This document shows positions 26,101 to 39,700 of a stretch of DNA of 60,000 nt, in pieces. The DNA comes from Branchiostoma floridae. Taxonomy: Eukaryota; Chordata; Leptocardii; Amphioxiformes; Branchiostomatidae. The DNA lies in assembly GCF_000003815.2 (NCBI RefSeq), contig NC_049981.1, positions 2,011,973 through 2,071,972 on the forward strand, read 5' to 3'. A model generated the notes under the pieces. It worked only from the letters and a program-made list of their open reading frames with translations, had not been told where the DNA came from and did not search any database. How positions within the stretch are numbered: position 1 is the stretch's first letter; the number at the start of each line of letters is the position of its first letter. A program made the position numbers and the translations under genes.

Positions 26101-29100
26101 GGAGCAAGCTGCCATTTGGTGCCACTCAGGTGACCTTAATACGACTGTCGCAAGTGTCAGGAGCAAGCTGCCATTCGGCGCAACTCAGGTGACCTCAATA
26201 CGACAATAATTGCTCCAGGTGCGACCAAGGTACTGTAGGTAACCACTCACACCGCACCATTGCACATGTGGCGGGTTCTATAATGTGCCTGGGGTATGGC
26301 TCTCCCCAGACACGGGACCTCCATTTAACATCCTATCCGAGGGACGGCCATAGCCTAAGCTAGGTACTCATTTTCACCTGAGTAAAATTGTGTAAAGTGC
26401 CTTTCCTAAGGGCACAAGATCGGTAACACGGCAGCCGGATTTGAACCTGCGACCTCTCGGTCACGGGCCGAACACACTGCCGCTGCGCTACGCGGTCCTA
26501 TTGATAGCTGGTTTCTTTCAAACTGGTTGTTACATATTAGATATTTCTAACAACAGCAAAAGGAATCTGGATGAAAACTTAAACCTGACTTTATGACAAA
26601 CGAAAAATACAGACTTTCCGCTAAGACTCTGTTTGCATGTTTATTTCCTTTCATTTATCTTCCAGTTCAGCAATGTTAATTATAGATATGAGATAAAAGC
26701 TTAGATAAGTGTGCAGAAATTTAGAAGAATATTCAAAATTTTTCAACTTCAGAAGCTTATTGGTAAACACTGTACTTTTGGCATGGACATCTTTGACTGT
26801 AAAAAACCTTTGATATGATCTACAGTTTTTCACTTAGAACTTACCTGACTCTATCAGGAGTGCACTCCTGGAAGAGTAGTGAACAGGTGAGGAACTCCAT
26901 GTCCGGGTGACATCCCGAGAGGAAGTCTAGTCCTATGAAGACCCCCGGAGCTATCGTCAGGGCCGCGGTCTGGTCAGGGATCCCGAACACGTTGGGGAAG
27001 CGAGTTGCGGAGTAGGGCATGGCCTGGCAGCGGCCGTACTGTATAGGCTCACATTGTAGCACTGGAGAAAAGTACAAAGAAAAAAGGAAACTTTGAAAAT
27101 ACCTTTTAACAGAGCATTGGGACATGGTAGTGCTGTTACGCTAAGGAAGTAAGAGATGGAGCTCAATGTTAGATCTATTGTTACGCTTAAACTTTAAAGG
27201 CTGACCTACTTGATATTTATGATCATTAGCCTTCGGGTTAGATTATTACAGAGATTGCGAGGGATGTTGCCCTGGCTGTCTTAGTACAGTCGTAGACTCA
27301 TAGACTGCTTTTTTAAGCAATAGGCGTAACATTCCTTCTGGCAGCCTGGAATTGCAAGGATATTACTGTAACAGTAATGGATCATACAAATAGCAAACAT
27401 TATAAAGGACATGTTAAAAAATTTGATCAATGATAAAATGACAATAGTAATTTCTATTTTTTTAATTTTTAATCAGCATTATGAATAAATTGTACTAATA
27501 TGGCCTTGACTTAAAAGTGCAAAGAATTCTGCTATTGAAATGCTTAGAATTTAGATAGACTGCTAAAAGTTCAACAAAACAGAGTACAAACAAGTTCATA
27601 AGTCACCATTAAGAGGCAATAATAGTGTTACTGAATAGAGTAAAGTCAAACCTGGATTCAGCTTCAAGGGATTAAGGACAGGACAGGGTGGGGTTAACTA
27701 TGTCCATATTGGTGGGAAGGTGGCTTGTAACTGGAAGTGACAGCCTGTACCAGCTTTGACTGTAAATACATATCTTTACAAACCTGGACTAGTACAGTTG
27801 TGATCAGGAAGTGCGTTACAGACAACGTTGATCCACTCGAACCCTGCCATAGCCAGGAGCTGGCCTCCGCATGTCGCTACCACGTCCTGGCAGAACGATC
27901 GGCATGGCAACCTGACAAGTAAACAAAAATGTTTACACTTGGGTGGAACACATTCCAATGAAAAGATCACATTTTTTTATGCAATCATTGAATTATTACT
28001 TAATCAAGAATTTCACTTTTTGACTTACTTTGGTGCTAAAGATATGTTATGAAAATGTATTTAGCATTAGAAAAAATTGGTTGTTAGAATCAGCACAATC
28101 TTTGATTTTAGATCCTCTTCTTCTTCTTTCGTTCTTTCATCACTACACTTTAGATGTTCTCAAAAGCATAGGTTCTCTGGATACTTGAAGTCTACGCATT
28201 TATCTTAACTTTTAATTCATGTTTCTGTCATTATTGAAGGCTGTCAGTTAGCTTTAGGCATTTGTAATGTATTTCTTATTTACTAAGAACCTAAGTTTGT
28301 CTTGAAGACCATTTATTACTTTAAGTCTTAGAACAAAGAACCTAATCTAAGTTATGTCTTGAAGACTTTCTTTAAGTCTTAAGATCCCATAGCCTAATTC
28401 TGTCTTGAAGACCATGTATTTCTTTAGCTCTGAGAACCAAGAACCTAACTTACATTTTAAAGACTAATGTATTTATTTAAGTCTAAGATGTGAGAACCTA
28501 AATTATGTGTTGAAGACCATGTATTTTCTAAGTCTTCAATCCGTGAACCCAAGTCTGAGTTGAAGACCCACCTGACGTCCCCTTGCGAGCACTCCGGGAA
28601 GAACAGGGAGCAGACGAGTGAGTCAATGGCGGGGTGACAGCCGGACAGCTGGAGCATGTCCAGCACCTCGAACACGGCCGGCGCAGCGGCAAGTGAGAAC
28701 TCCTGCAGCGGGAAGCCCAGCGCGTTCGGGAACCTCGCGTGGGAGTACGACAGGGCGGAGCAGCGACCGTAACGGACTGGCTCACAAACTGGGGAAAAAA
28801 GATCAAGCAATCAGCATTCAGAGACGGCAGATTTCAAATACAAAGTGTTAAAGGACGGCAGGGGGATTAGCCAAGCATGTACAGGATCTTGCATGGGAGT
28901 ACATCAAGGTGGAGCACAAACTGTAAAGTACTGGCTCGCAAACTGAAAAATAAGGAGCACAGAGAGTTCTGAAGTGTTTGAATGGCAGATTTTGGAGACA
29001 GAGCACTAGGATCCCATAGTGGTTGTGGGCATATGGCAGGGCCAAGAAGTAACCATAAGAAAGTCATAATAGCTTGGAAATTGTGCAAAACATGTAACAT

Positions 29101-32100
29101 AGAAGTCAGAGCTGAAATGTATGAGACATTATGACTTGACTTTACTCAGAAATACATTTTATTTCATTAGTATGTTTTGTAATTTTTCAAACAGTGACAA
29201 TAAATTGTGACCATAACAGACTGGCTCAAATACAGATAGCATCAGAATCAAGGTGGACAGTTGGCATGTTTTCTTATTCGGAGCATTAGAGTATGACAGG
29301 ATCAAACTGTGATCATACCCTAGTGGATCCCAAAACAGGAGAAAATTTAGAAAAAAATATTATCAGCAAGAGTGATTGTCATCATTTTACTTCTCTCATC
29401 TATCATACTCTGTTCTCATTTAGATGTTAAAGAAACCCTTTAATCCATTCAGATCTTCACCTACTCACCAGTTTCATTGGATGGTCCAGTCTTGTTGTGC
29501 ATTGCCGACATGTCAGTTAGAGAGGACATGTTGTATGGAGCTGAAAATGATGAAAATAGCACCAACATTAGCAAAAATAGCACCTTCTAACAGGTACTGT
29601 AATTCACTTTGTCTTCTTGGTACCAAACTTTCACGGTCTGAGAAAATTTAACTTGTTCTTGGAACTAAATGTTCACTGTCGCGGCATGTGCACATAGAAA
29701 AAGTCTGTGAATTATTTGTTATCAAATTGAATAATGATAAGTTCACGTTACAGCCTTCACCGTGAAAACCGTGAACATAACAGTACATTGAAAATATCAC
29801 GAATTACAGTATATATAATGCTTCTGACCATATTCACAATACTTTCTGGTCATTCAAGATGCATTATTTACTGAAGACAAAGCCACATGATATCTAACAA
29901 GTGTGTTATTATCAAAAAAATTTTTCATACTTTGAGAGAATTGGTTTGCAATCTTAACAGTCTTTTAAAGAAAATTACTGAGTTCTATGTTTCTTTTGAT
30001 CTTTGTTGTACCACAGTCCAACATACAACAGTCCACCTATTTGTGTTGAGAATTTTCATGGCAAATGTCCTTAGTGCTGAAATACGTGTGGTGATAGCAC
30101 CACAGGGAAATCTTTGCATCAATCAGTTCATCATAAAACACTAGTCTCAAAAGAAATATGTAGCTTGTCAAGTGATTTCATGAAAAGAAATAACTTACCA
30201 GGTAACAGACATTGCTGTATCTCCATGAAAAATCAAACTATTTCTAATCATTTTTTGATATGCTGCCGCCAAAGCACTAAATAAACTAGCCTTCTTCGCA
30301 AAATTTTGGAGTGGCAGCGTTTCTTTTTCTGGGAAGGGGCAGCAATGGTCCCTTCCCTGGTATATAGAGGACCTTAGCCCATGTTAAAAATCGCTGTTCA
30401 GCTTTTCCCAAAAGAAACACTTTTGGGGGGAGCACCAAGCTACAATGTATGAATAAACACATTCTGGTGAAGATTTGGGCAGAAGGAACTCACCAGGGGC
30501 ATAACAGTTGGTGTCAGGGAAGATGTAGCAGGCCAGGGAGAGAAACTCCAGCTCAGGGCCGCCACAGGTAGCGATGACTTCCTCACAGAAGGAGCGACAA
30601 GGCATCCTGGGGGAAAAACACGATTACCAATGAAGTTAGACATGCAGGAAATAGGATACACTGAATAGTAATAATTACTCAAGCAACTGGATATGATTTT
30701 GCAAACGGTCACTTCTTCCTAAATCATATCCAGTTGCTTGAGTAATTGCTAGTATTAAGATCAGATTCTTTATAGCATTCTAAGTTTCTAAGATAATGTG
30801 TATTCAATCTTGAGTTATTGGTATTGTGTTGTTCCACTGATTTTTATGCCAATAGGAAAAGCCATGATGATAGCATTCTTCAAGTTGGCCCAGTCTAACT
30901 GTACCTACCCTCTGAATACACTTATTGATAGATATGTATTCAAAGTTTAAAGACCAGGTCTGTATTCAATTTGTGCTTTGCAAGCATTCATGTGTTTTCA
31001 CACAGCAGACACCTCCCACAAGTTCATTTAGTGCTTAGACAATGGGGTAGGTGAGCAGAAAACAGAATAAATATTTTTGCGGCGTTGATAAGGAAAGAAG
31101 TGACGTCAACAGTATTTGTTTTTATCAAGAATGCTGGAAATATGCAGCAAGAATGCCACAGAAAAAATTTTTACAATGGTTTTGCGTCCGTCGTGAAGCA
31201 GTCTTTGCAAAAACAACAAAAAGTATTCTAAGAACTTCAAGTTGTTTAGAAAGAGGATGACAAGAGCTACTAACCTGACGCCATCAGGTGTGCACTGCTT
31301 GAAGGAGAGAGAACAGAGGAGTTTATCCAGGTGAGGATGACACCTGGACACCTGGAGAATGTCTAGGAGACCCATGACAGCAGGTGTGGCAATGAGGGCG
31401 TAGTTCTGACTCGGCAAGCCAAAGAAGTTGGGGAAGATGGTCATGGCATCTGGCACAACGTTGCAGCGGTCGTACTGCACAGGTTCACATGCTGGAATAG
31501 TGAAGAAACAAACAAGGAAAAATCAGTTCAAATGTTTTACATATTAACTATTTTCAGACAACAGTAATTGAAGTTGTTGGTTTTAGATTTTAAAAGAAGA
31601 AAATGAGCGCTTACCAGTGTGGTTGTGAGGTCTTGCCTGGCCAGGTTTACCTGAAACAGAACAAACAGGAAAATAGTATGTGAATGAAGTACAAGCCAAG
31701 CAGCTGTTGCAATTTTAGTTTACTCCATTGGATACAGATAATTGAGTCCAAGAATTACAGATGAGACAACTGCAGAATTTGAACTTGAGAACTTGTAGAT
31801 CTAACCCCTTAAACTTTTGGCAACATGCCCTAAATATCTACCAAACACACAGAGTCACAGACACACACACATTCTAAGGCATAGTAAAGACATTATAATT
31901 GTAGAACCATCCAGCCTAATGGTGATGATGATGGCTCTCCTCAGATCCAATTCGTGTCTGGAAGAGCATAACAGATGGCAGCAAGCACACACAACACACA
32001 CACACATATACATGTACATACATACACACATGCACACACATACATACATACACACATGCACACACGTGACACATACAAACACAAAGCTTTGATAATAATT

Positions 32101-35100
32101 AAGCACAGTAAAGATGTAGTAATGGCTAACCTGATGATGATGACTCCTCTCCAATGCAGTTTGTGTCTGGAAGAGCGTTACAGACTACAGCGAGCCACGG
32201 TACAACCTCCACAAGTGGCGACTCCTCCAGGCCAACCAGCCCGAGTACTGGCCCTCCACACGACGTGATGATCTCCTCACACAAGGATCGGCACGGAAAC
32301 CTGACAAAACATCCCAAAACAATTTCATCCAGCTGGTAGAATATACCTTCTATATTCATCTACATGTACAAGTACTAACTTACTTTGAGATTCCTCAAAA
32401 TCACAGGTGGAGGAAAACAGGCAAATGGTATAGGTCTCCTAGCAGCTGACTTGGAACTGCAGGGGCATTTTTCATGGCCACTTTGTAGCAAAAGAACACT
32501 GGGAAGAGGTAATGGTATCCAGACAAGGATGATGCTGGGAAGGGTTTTGCTCCTCTAGCAGCAATTTTTGAACTGCAGGGGCATTTTTGTACTTGAATGA
32601 AACCCTTCAGTTCATAGGAGAACAGAGAAGATACAATGGTCTCCCAAAAAGGATGACACTGTGTAAGGTTTTGATCCCCTAGCAGCAGTTTTTGAACTGC
32701 AGGAGCATTTCTGTACTTACATGAATCCCTGCGGTTTACAGGAAGAGAAGAACAGCGAACAGGCGATGGTCTCCAGACGAGGGTGGCACTGCGTCAGGCC
32801 GACCATATCCAGCACACTCATGATGCCGTGAGCGGAGGCGATGGCGAAGTCCTGGTTGGGCTGCATCACCAGGTTGGGGAACCGCGTGGTCGAGTAGGGC
32901 AGGGAGGAACAGCGGCCGTAACGCAGTGGCTGGCAGTCTGGGACAAGTAAAAAAAATAATGAGTTTCCTATCAATGCAAACATTGTACTCAGGCTCAACA
33001 TTTATTCTGTCTCCCTACCACAAGCTTTTTTTACAGACTCTTGAGTACCTAGCATTTTTGCGAGCTGCAAGTGACCTGTAACATCAACCCTAGGAGAAGG
33101 GAAACTCTACAGGTTACGAAGACCAAAGAAACCCAGACGGGCTCTGGATGCTGTAACATTAACAGAGTTGGTGTCAGGAAGGGTATCCAGCCGTGTGAAA
33201 CCTCCGCTTCAAACACTTTAATTCGAAATGTTGTTTTTTGTCTGATCTATCTTTTGGAGGTCAGCAATCAGACCTAAAAAACATCCCATAACATCCACCC
33301 CTTGCAAGACAACAGACAATAAACTTGAGAGAAAGAGTGAGAGAGAGTGTACTGCTGGCAATTGAATAAAACCAAACCAACTACCAAATGCAGGGTATGG
33401 TAGGCTTAGAAACAAGAAAACTGAATCAACATCATGACAAAATTTTACCGGCACAGAGATTTTGTTGATTTACCACAAGAAATATTGAGCAAAAAGATAT
33501 TTCTATAAAATATGGGATGCTTTATTGCTTTGATGAAAGGAAAGATAAAATGAATAGCTACCAAAACTGTAATTTCAAGTTTGTAGTTACGAGGATGTGT
33601 GCAAATGCACACTGCAATGATTGTATCCCAATACACATACAATGTAGTTCAAAATCAACGGATTGAAAATGCAAGTTACACAGTCACACACATACCTGTG
33701 CTTTTATAGGAGGCAGCCTCACTCATTGGTGCTTCTGGTCCAGCTGTAGAAATGATCACAAAAAAACATTGAGCACAGAAAAAATCAGTCTCATGGAAAG
33801 TGCTATCATATACTTAAAATGTAATCTGTACAGTCACAATCATCTTTTTATCTGTATTCTGTAGCAGGTAGCCTAACTGCAACTTGTGTTGTATGCCCTT
33901 GGCATAACGTGTTACAGGCTTTACTGACATGAAGCGGTGGCTAGTTATATTACAATGACCTGTCAGGCCTATCCTTTGCACGTGTAACTGAAGGCATTAG
34001 CTACAGCTGTCGAACTCGCTGACAAAGATTTCCACTTTAACACGGTCTTGTTGTTGGCATCCTTCTGTCTCAAAAGACAATGGTAGGCAGACAAGGTGGG
34101 TTTAAGGCGACCCATCTGCCTGGCATGCACTTGGGTTTTTAAGGTGAAGGAGGGGTGTGCGCGTCCTTCTCCACCCTCTCGTCCACTGGCGCACTAGTCC
34201 TACAGGGGCAACTGTATGCAACGTGTAAGATGGCGCCAGCAGATGCAGGTTTGTTGTTTGGAGTTTCCGTCTCCAAGGAGGACTTCTGACCAAGGATGTA
34301 AGGGGTTCCTCCTACCCCTGACTCATGTGTCATGGCGGGTGCGTCATGCCCGAACATGCCCCTATGGCCAACTGCAGGCAATGCATGGTCTACGCTTCTC
34401 TGAAGGGTGAACTTTGAAACATGAACTCACGTGCAGCGATGCAGTTGTCCTCAGGCAGTGCGTAGCAGGCAAACATCAGGAACTCCAACTCCGTGGCATT
34501 CAGTGCCTGGATCACACAGGTGTGCAGGATCTCCTGACAGAATGACTGACACGGCATCCTGGAAAAAATAAAATAATTAAGAAACCTATACTATAGAGTC
34601 TACAGCAATCATGATAGAAATATTGGCAGGTCAATTTCTCTGGTTCAGGGTTCAGTCCACTAGCCCGATTGTCCTGGGCAAGTAAAAATGCTGATCGGGC
34701 AAGTAAAAATGCTGATCGGGCAACCACATGTCATACCCCACTTGCCCCATTGGGCAAATGACATTGTTTAATGAGTGAGATTTTCATAACATTGTTACTT
34801 TTCAGTCATGGTATCAAGCATTGTTCAACACAGTAAAAATAGAGCCAATGCTAAAAGAATTCCATTGCTGGAAGTGAACAATGTAATTCAAATTTCGGGC
34901 AAGTAGAAATTTGGTTCAGACAGTCAAGCAGATTTTTTAATATGTCCAGTACTTGCCCAAGAGGACATTGTCAAGTGAACTTTAGAAAACTTGTCCAACC
35001 CTTTGGTTATGTGTAAAGCATCTTGTCAACCACCCTCAACATAGACCTTGACTTTTGAACTTGAGATTATTTGCTGCCAGCTTGGCTTTTAGAGAAGAAC

Positions 35101-36687
35101 TCTTAGGAAAAGTTTAAGACATGAAAGTTTTAGACGTGTTCCTTACTTGACTCCTTCAGAAGAGCACTCAGGGAAAGACATGGCACAGATGAAGACGTCT
35201 AGTTGAGGGTGACAACCAGACATCTCCATGAGGTTGATGACCCCGAAGATGTTGGGAACCACGCCGTACGCCAGCTGCGGACCGAAGTCTGCCCCCAGCA
35301 TGCCAGGGTACCTTGTCTCCGAGTACGGCAGGGCGGAACAGCGTTCATACGGAACGGGCGTACATACTGCGGGGAAAATCAAAATAGATTACTTCCAGTT
35401 TCAAGTACAGGAGTTTGTTACTAAGAGATTTATTCTGATGAGCTGAGCATGTATTCAGTGAAAACTGGTACTTAAGAAAAAAATGGTATTGATCTGACTA
35501 GGAGTTTTTGATTATTCCTTTATTTACTGAGGTATACTACATTTGTTGGTACTATTGTTCATCTCTTCTGGTTACAACTGAAAATTAGAGAAATTCTAAC
35601 GGTCTTTTAAAGAAAGTTGTTGAAGGCTATCATACTAATGGTAGTAATATCTTTATAGTAGTATAACAAGAATCAAAGTCAGTATTCTGCATCCAAACCC
35701 TTTTGTTTGTCCAGACTGAGAAATATTTGATGTAACTAGCGATGGAAACAAAAGAGGATAATAAAATTTGTAACGCAATTCTATTAAGTTTGCTTTTGCA
35801 ATTGCCAAGTGGCAAGAATATGAATTTCAATAATAATAAAACTTGCCTGTGTTGTTGTATAGGATCTGTCCCAATCCTGGAGCCATAGCTGAAACAGGTG
35901 GGCTTGTAGGTGAAGCTGGGGTAATAAAAGAGTAAACATCAGATTAATTTCAACATCTAGTTAAAAAATGATTACAAAATATATCAGATTCTTTAAAGTC
36001 CCTGTCAGAAATCAAGAACTCAGGTCTGGCAAGCTCCAAATGGGATTTTTTGCCCAAAGTACGTCCTGTCGATTACATTGCTTTGGGTAATTTTAGCAGC
36101 TCGTCTGCTTGGATTCAAACCTATGTGTGATGTCAGCTGTGCATCAAAAGGCGGAAAAGACAATATGTGACAGGGAAGATTTTTAGCAAAATACGGTCAC
36201 AGCTCGGGTTATTTTGAAATTTGGCAAGCTCCAGCCAATCTAAAAAGTCGTCCAGCGTTCGCTTGAATTATGGCACAGGCTGTAGGATGTTTGAGCATGA
36301 ACTCACTAGGAGCGAGGCAGTTCTCGTCAGGAAGGGCCAGACAGGCCATGGCCAGCCAGGGGAGGGCGGCGGTGAGTGGGGTGTCAGCAAGCCCTACCAG
36401 CCCTAACACTGGGACCCCGCAGGACGTGATGACTTCCTCACACAGCGATCGGCATGGCAGCCTGCGATTGAGGCAAAGGCAAAGAACATATTGTCAATTA
36501 TGGTACATTTTCATTCTGTGTAATGAAATATAGTCATACCAGTTCACATAACATAATACATGTACTCAGTCTGTCATTTGTTTTCCAGTTGTTAGCTTCT
36601 TTGAAATGAAAAAAGGTGAGAGGGAGGAAGAGAGAGAGAGAAGAAAAGAGACAAAGAGACAGAGAGAGAAAGAGAGACTGAAAGAGT

Positions 36688-36719
<32 letters not shown>

Positions 36720-39700
36720 AAGAGAGAGAAAGAGAGAGCAAAATTGAGTGAGTACAAAAAGATAAAAATTAGGCAGTATATTTTCAAAAGTATCATTCCC
36801 ATTCTCCAGTACCATAAGAACTGACCCAAACAACTAATTGGTGATAAGTGAGGAAAGCTATTGCATCAACAAACAAACAAACAAACAAACAAACAAGTAG
36901 GTACAACAAAAATCAACCCTTCAGATTCACACATAGGAAACATGAAGAACAGACCGAACAGTGTCAGAATGGTATTGCAACAGCTAAATATGTCCCAAAC
37001 AAACAAACAAACAAACAAACAAACAAACAACTCACATCATGCCCTCCGGTTCACAGGTAGGGAACATGAGAGAACAGACGACTGCGTCCATGTCAGGATG
37101 GCACTGTGACAGTCCCAGCATGTCCAGTACCGAGAGCACGCCGGTTGCCGAGGCGATGGCAAAGTCCTGGTTGGGCTGCATGAGGAGGTTTGGGAACCGG
37201 GTGTCGGAGTAGGGGAGGGCAGAGCACCGGTCAAACCGGATAGGGTGGCACTCTGTAAGAGAGGGAAACACAGCAACAAGACTTTGAGTAGATTGTTGTA
37301 AAGACCATGGTGGCACTTCAAAAGTCTTGTACAAATTCTTTTGAATTTGAAAGACTAGTGCAGTGGTTTAAGAAAGACAGTAACATGATCCTCCATTACT
37401 GTTACGTTAAACATAAAACTGAGGACTTTTCAAAGACTGTAGAGGCAGAACACAGTGGATGATGATTATGATGAGTGACCAACTGCATGTATAGACACGT
37501 ACCTGAGCTGTTCTGTGGGGCTGCCATGCTGCTTTGTGCTGTCTCAATGTACTGGGGCAGATCTAGAAAAAGACATTCAAACTTTAAAAAGAGAAATAAA
37601 TCTATAATTCACCCTGCTACATACTGTACAGAGAAGTCTGAAAAAAAGTTCAGAAGTTATTCTAGCAACTTTATGTCATTATTCTGCTGGATACCGTAAT
37701 ACTGCCACATTGATATAACAGTGAATTCAAAGTCTATATTCAGTAATCCTCGAGGTATGCACACCTCTCCAGGTTCTCAAGAAATGCTTCAAGAGAAGGC
37801 CTTAATTACACAACTTTCTTTAATGTGGCGGTCTTTAACTGAAGCTACTAGACTTGAGAGTTAATGTTAACATTACATCTGACTTACATGGTGAGATACA
37901 GTCCTTTTCAGGCAGTGCGTAGCAGGCAAACATGAGAGACTCCAGCTCCGTTGAGTTCAGTGCCTGGATCACACAGGTGTGCAGGATCTCCTGGCAGAAC
38001 GACCGGCACGGCATCCTGGAAAAAAACAGCAAAATAAGTTTAAAATCCTCACTATGTAGGCAAGCGTTGTCAGCCATGGAAATAGGTCTCGTATAAATTA
38101 AAACAGTTGAATTCTGTAGCAAGGATCTCTACTTGGCAGAGTGATCAGGTCTTGAACAGATGGGTCCTAACAACGCTAAAAAATCTGTATTGGATAAATT
38201 ATGCAGCCTGTGCTGTTCAGTAAAAACTTGGTGTGTTACATGATGAGGTGGTTTATCGGGATCGATTAAATACAAACAAAAAATACACTTATTGTGATTA
38301 ACCCTAAATTTAGGAGGTCAATTGCTCAAAATGGGTCCATCTAGCTATAAATTGTATAGACAAAAGAGCTTTTTCTTCAAATTGATAAGATAAATCAAAA
38401 TCAATTGAATAACCAATTCTTTGATGACAACCACATATTTTTCAAGAGCTGACATTTTGATGACCATCTGAAATCCTCAGGACAATAAAAAATCAAACTA
38501 TAGTTTACCCATGAGTTTTAGAAAAGATACATGCGGCCCCATTTTAGTAGTTAAACATTTACGTGGCATGTGTAATCCATTGGTTGGCAGCCCTGCCTTT
38601 GGAACCACCAGCCGTGAGTTTGATTCCGGCTGTGTCGCTCACAAAGCCGCGGTCCACTGTTAATTGTGCTTGTCGAAAAGACCTAGGAGAATTTCCATGT
38701 TACAATGAACCTGTAAATCCAGTATATAGTGTCTGTCTTCTCTGTCATGACCAGTGGAAGGATACATATTAGCTCTTTACTGAGCTAAGATGTCGGAAAT
38801 AACTTTCAGTACTTACTTCACTCCTTGAGGCTTGCACTCAGGGAATGCCAGTGAGCACACAAACAGCTCCATGTAAGGATGACACCCCGTCATCATCAGC
38901 AGATCCAACGTTCCGAACAGCGTTGGTGCCAGGCCGGCAGACAGACCACGGTCAAGGTCGTTGATGAAACGTGTCTCGGGGTACATGGCTGCGCAGCGAT
39001 CGTTGGGGACTGGCTCGCATTCTGGAACAAGGAGTAAAAGATCTGAGCACAGACTCAAATACATTCTTGGGGTGATTGCTTAATGTTATATTGTTTATTT
39101 GCACATAATACAAAAACAACCATGCTTCTACAGTTATCACTATGGGCTGCTCTTCATCTTCATGATGGTGACATCAGGGCCTATGAACCTGATTTTTTAA
39201 AAAAATTAAAAATGGTAAGAAGAATATGATGGAGAAGCCAGAAACCTAAAAGGTTTATGCCAGAAACCTAAAAGGTTTATCGGAGGTTTCCCTTGACAGC
39301 ATGCAGTTAATAACATTTTGTTTATCACTGTCAATTATTGATAATTAAACACAATACTGGATTAGTTGTTTTTTGGGGGTAGAACGTATTATAATAAGCA
39401 AATTTTCAGCAAGCCATGCTCATATTGCATCTGCTTTGAGTGCACAAACTTGAAGAATTTGCAGTAGAACTTGGAAGGAATTTTTCCAGGTGTGACAAAG
39501 TTTCCAACTCACCTGTTCCATTATACAGACTCATCATCAGCATCATGTCAGCAGAGGGACCCAACATTTCCTTGGGTGTGTCTGGAGGTAAGGGAAATCA
39601 ATAAAAACATCAGATTAAGACAATTAAGAACATAACGAGTCACAATAATTATTTTTGTAGTAGGTTATTTGGATAGCTTTGACGGTATTATCTAAAATGT

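Noticed and set aside
26031-26207. CRISPR-like regular repeat
   Set aside because: Contiguous 59-bp units without unique spacers; a eukaryotic minisatellite.
26430-26502. tRNA gene
   Set aside because: A and B boxes are present but the sequence runs into a SINE body and does not complete a cloverleaf.
28862-28942. Additional real CRD exon between CRD16 and CRD17
   Set aside because: Frameshift and stop after about 20 codons and no partner second exon.
36534-36833. Leu/Ser-rich membrane protein frames
   Set aside because: Translation of a GA microsatellite.
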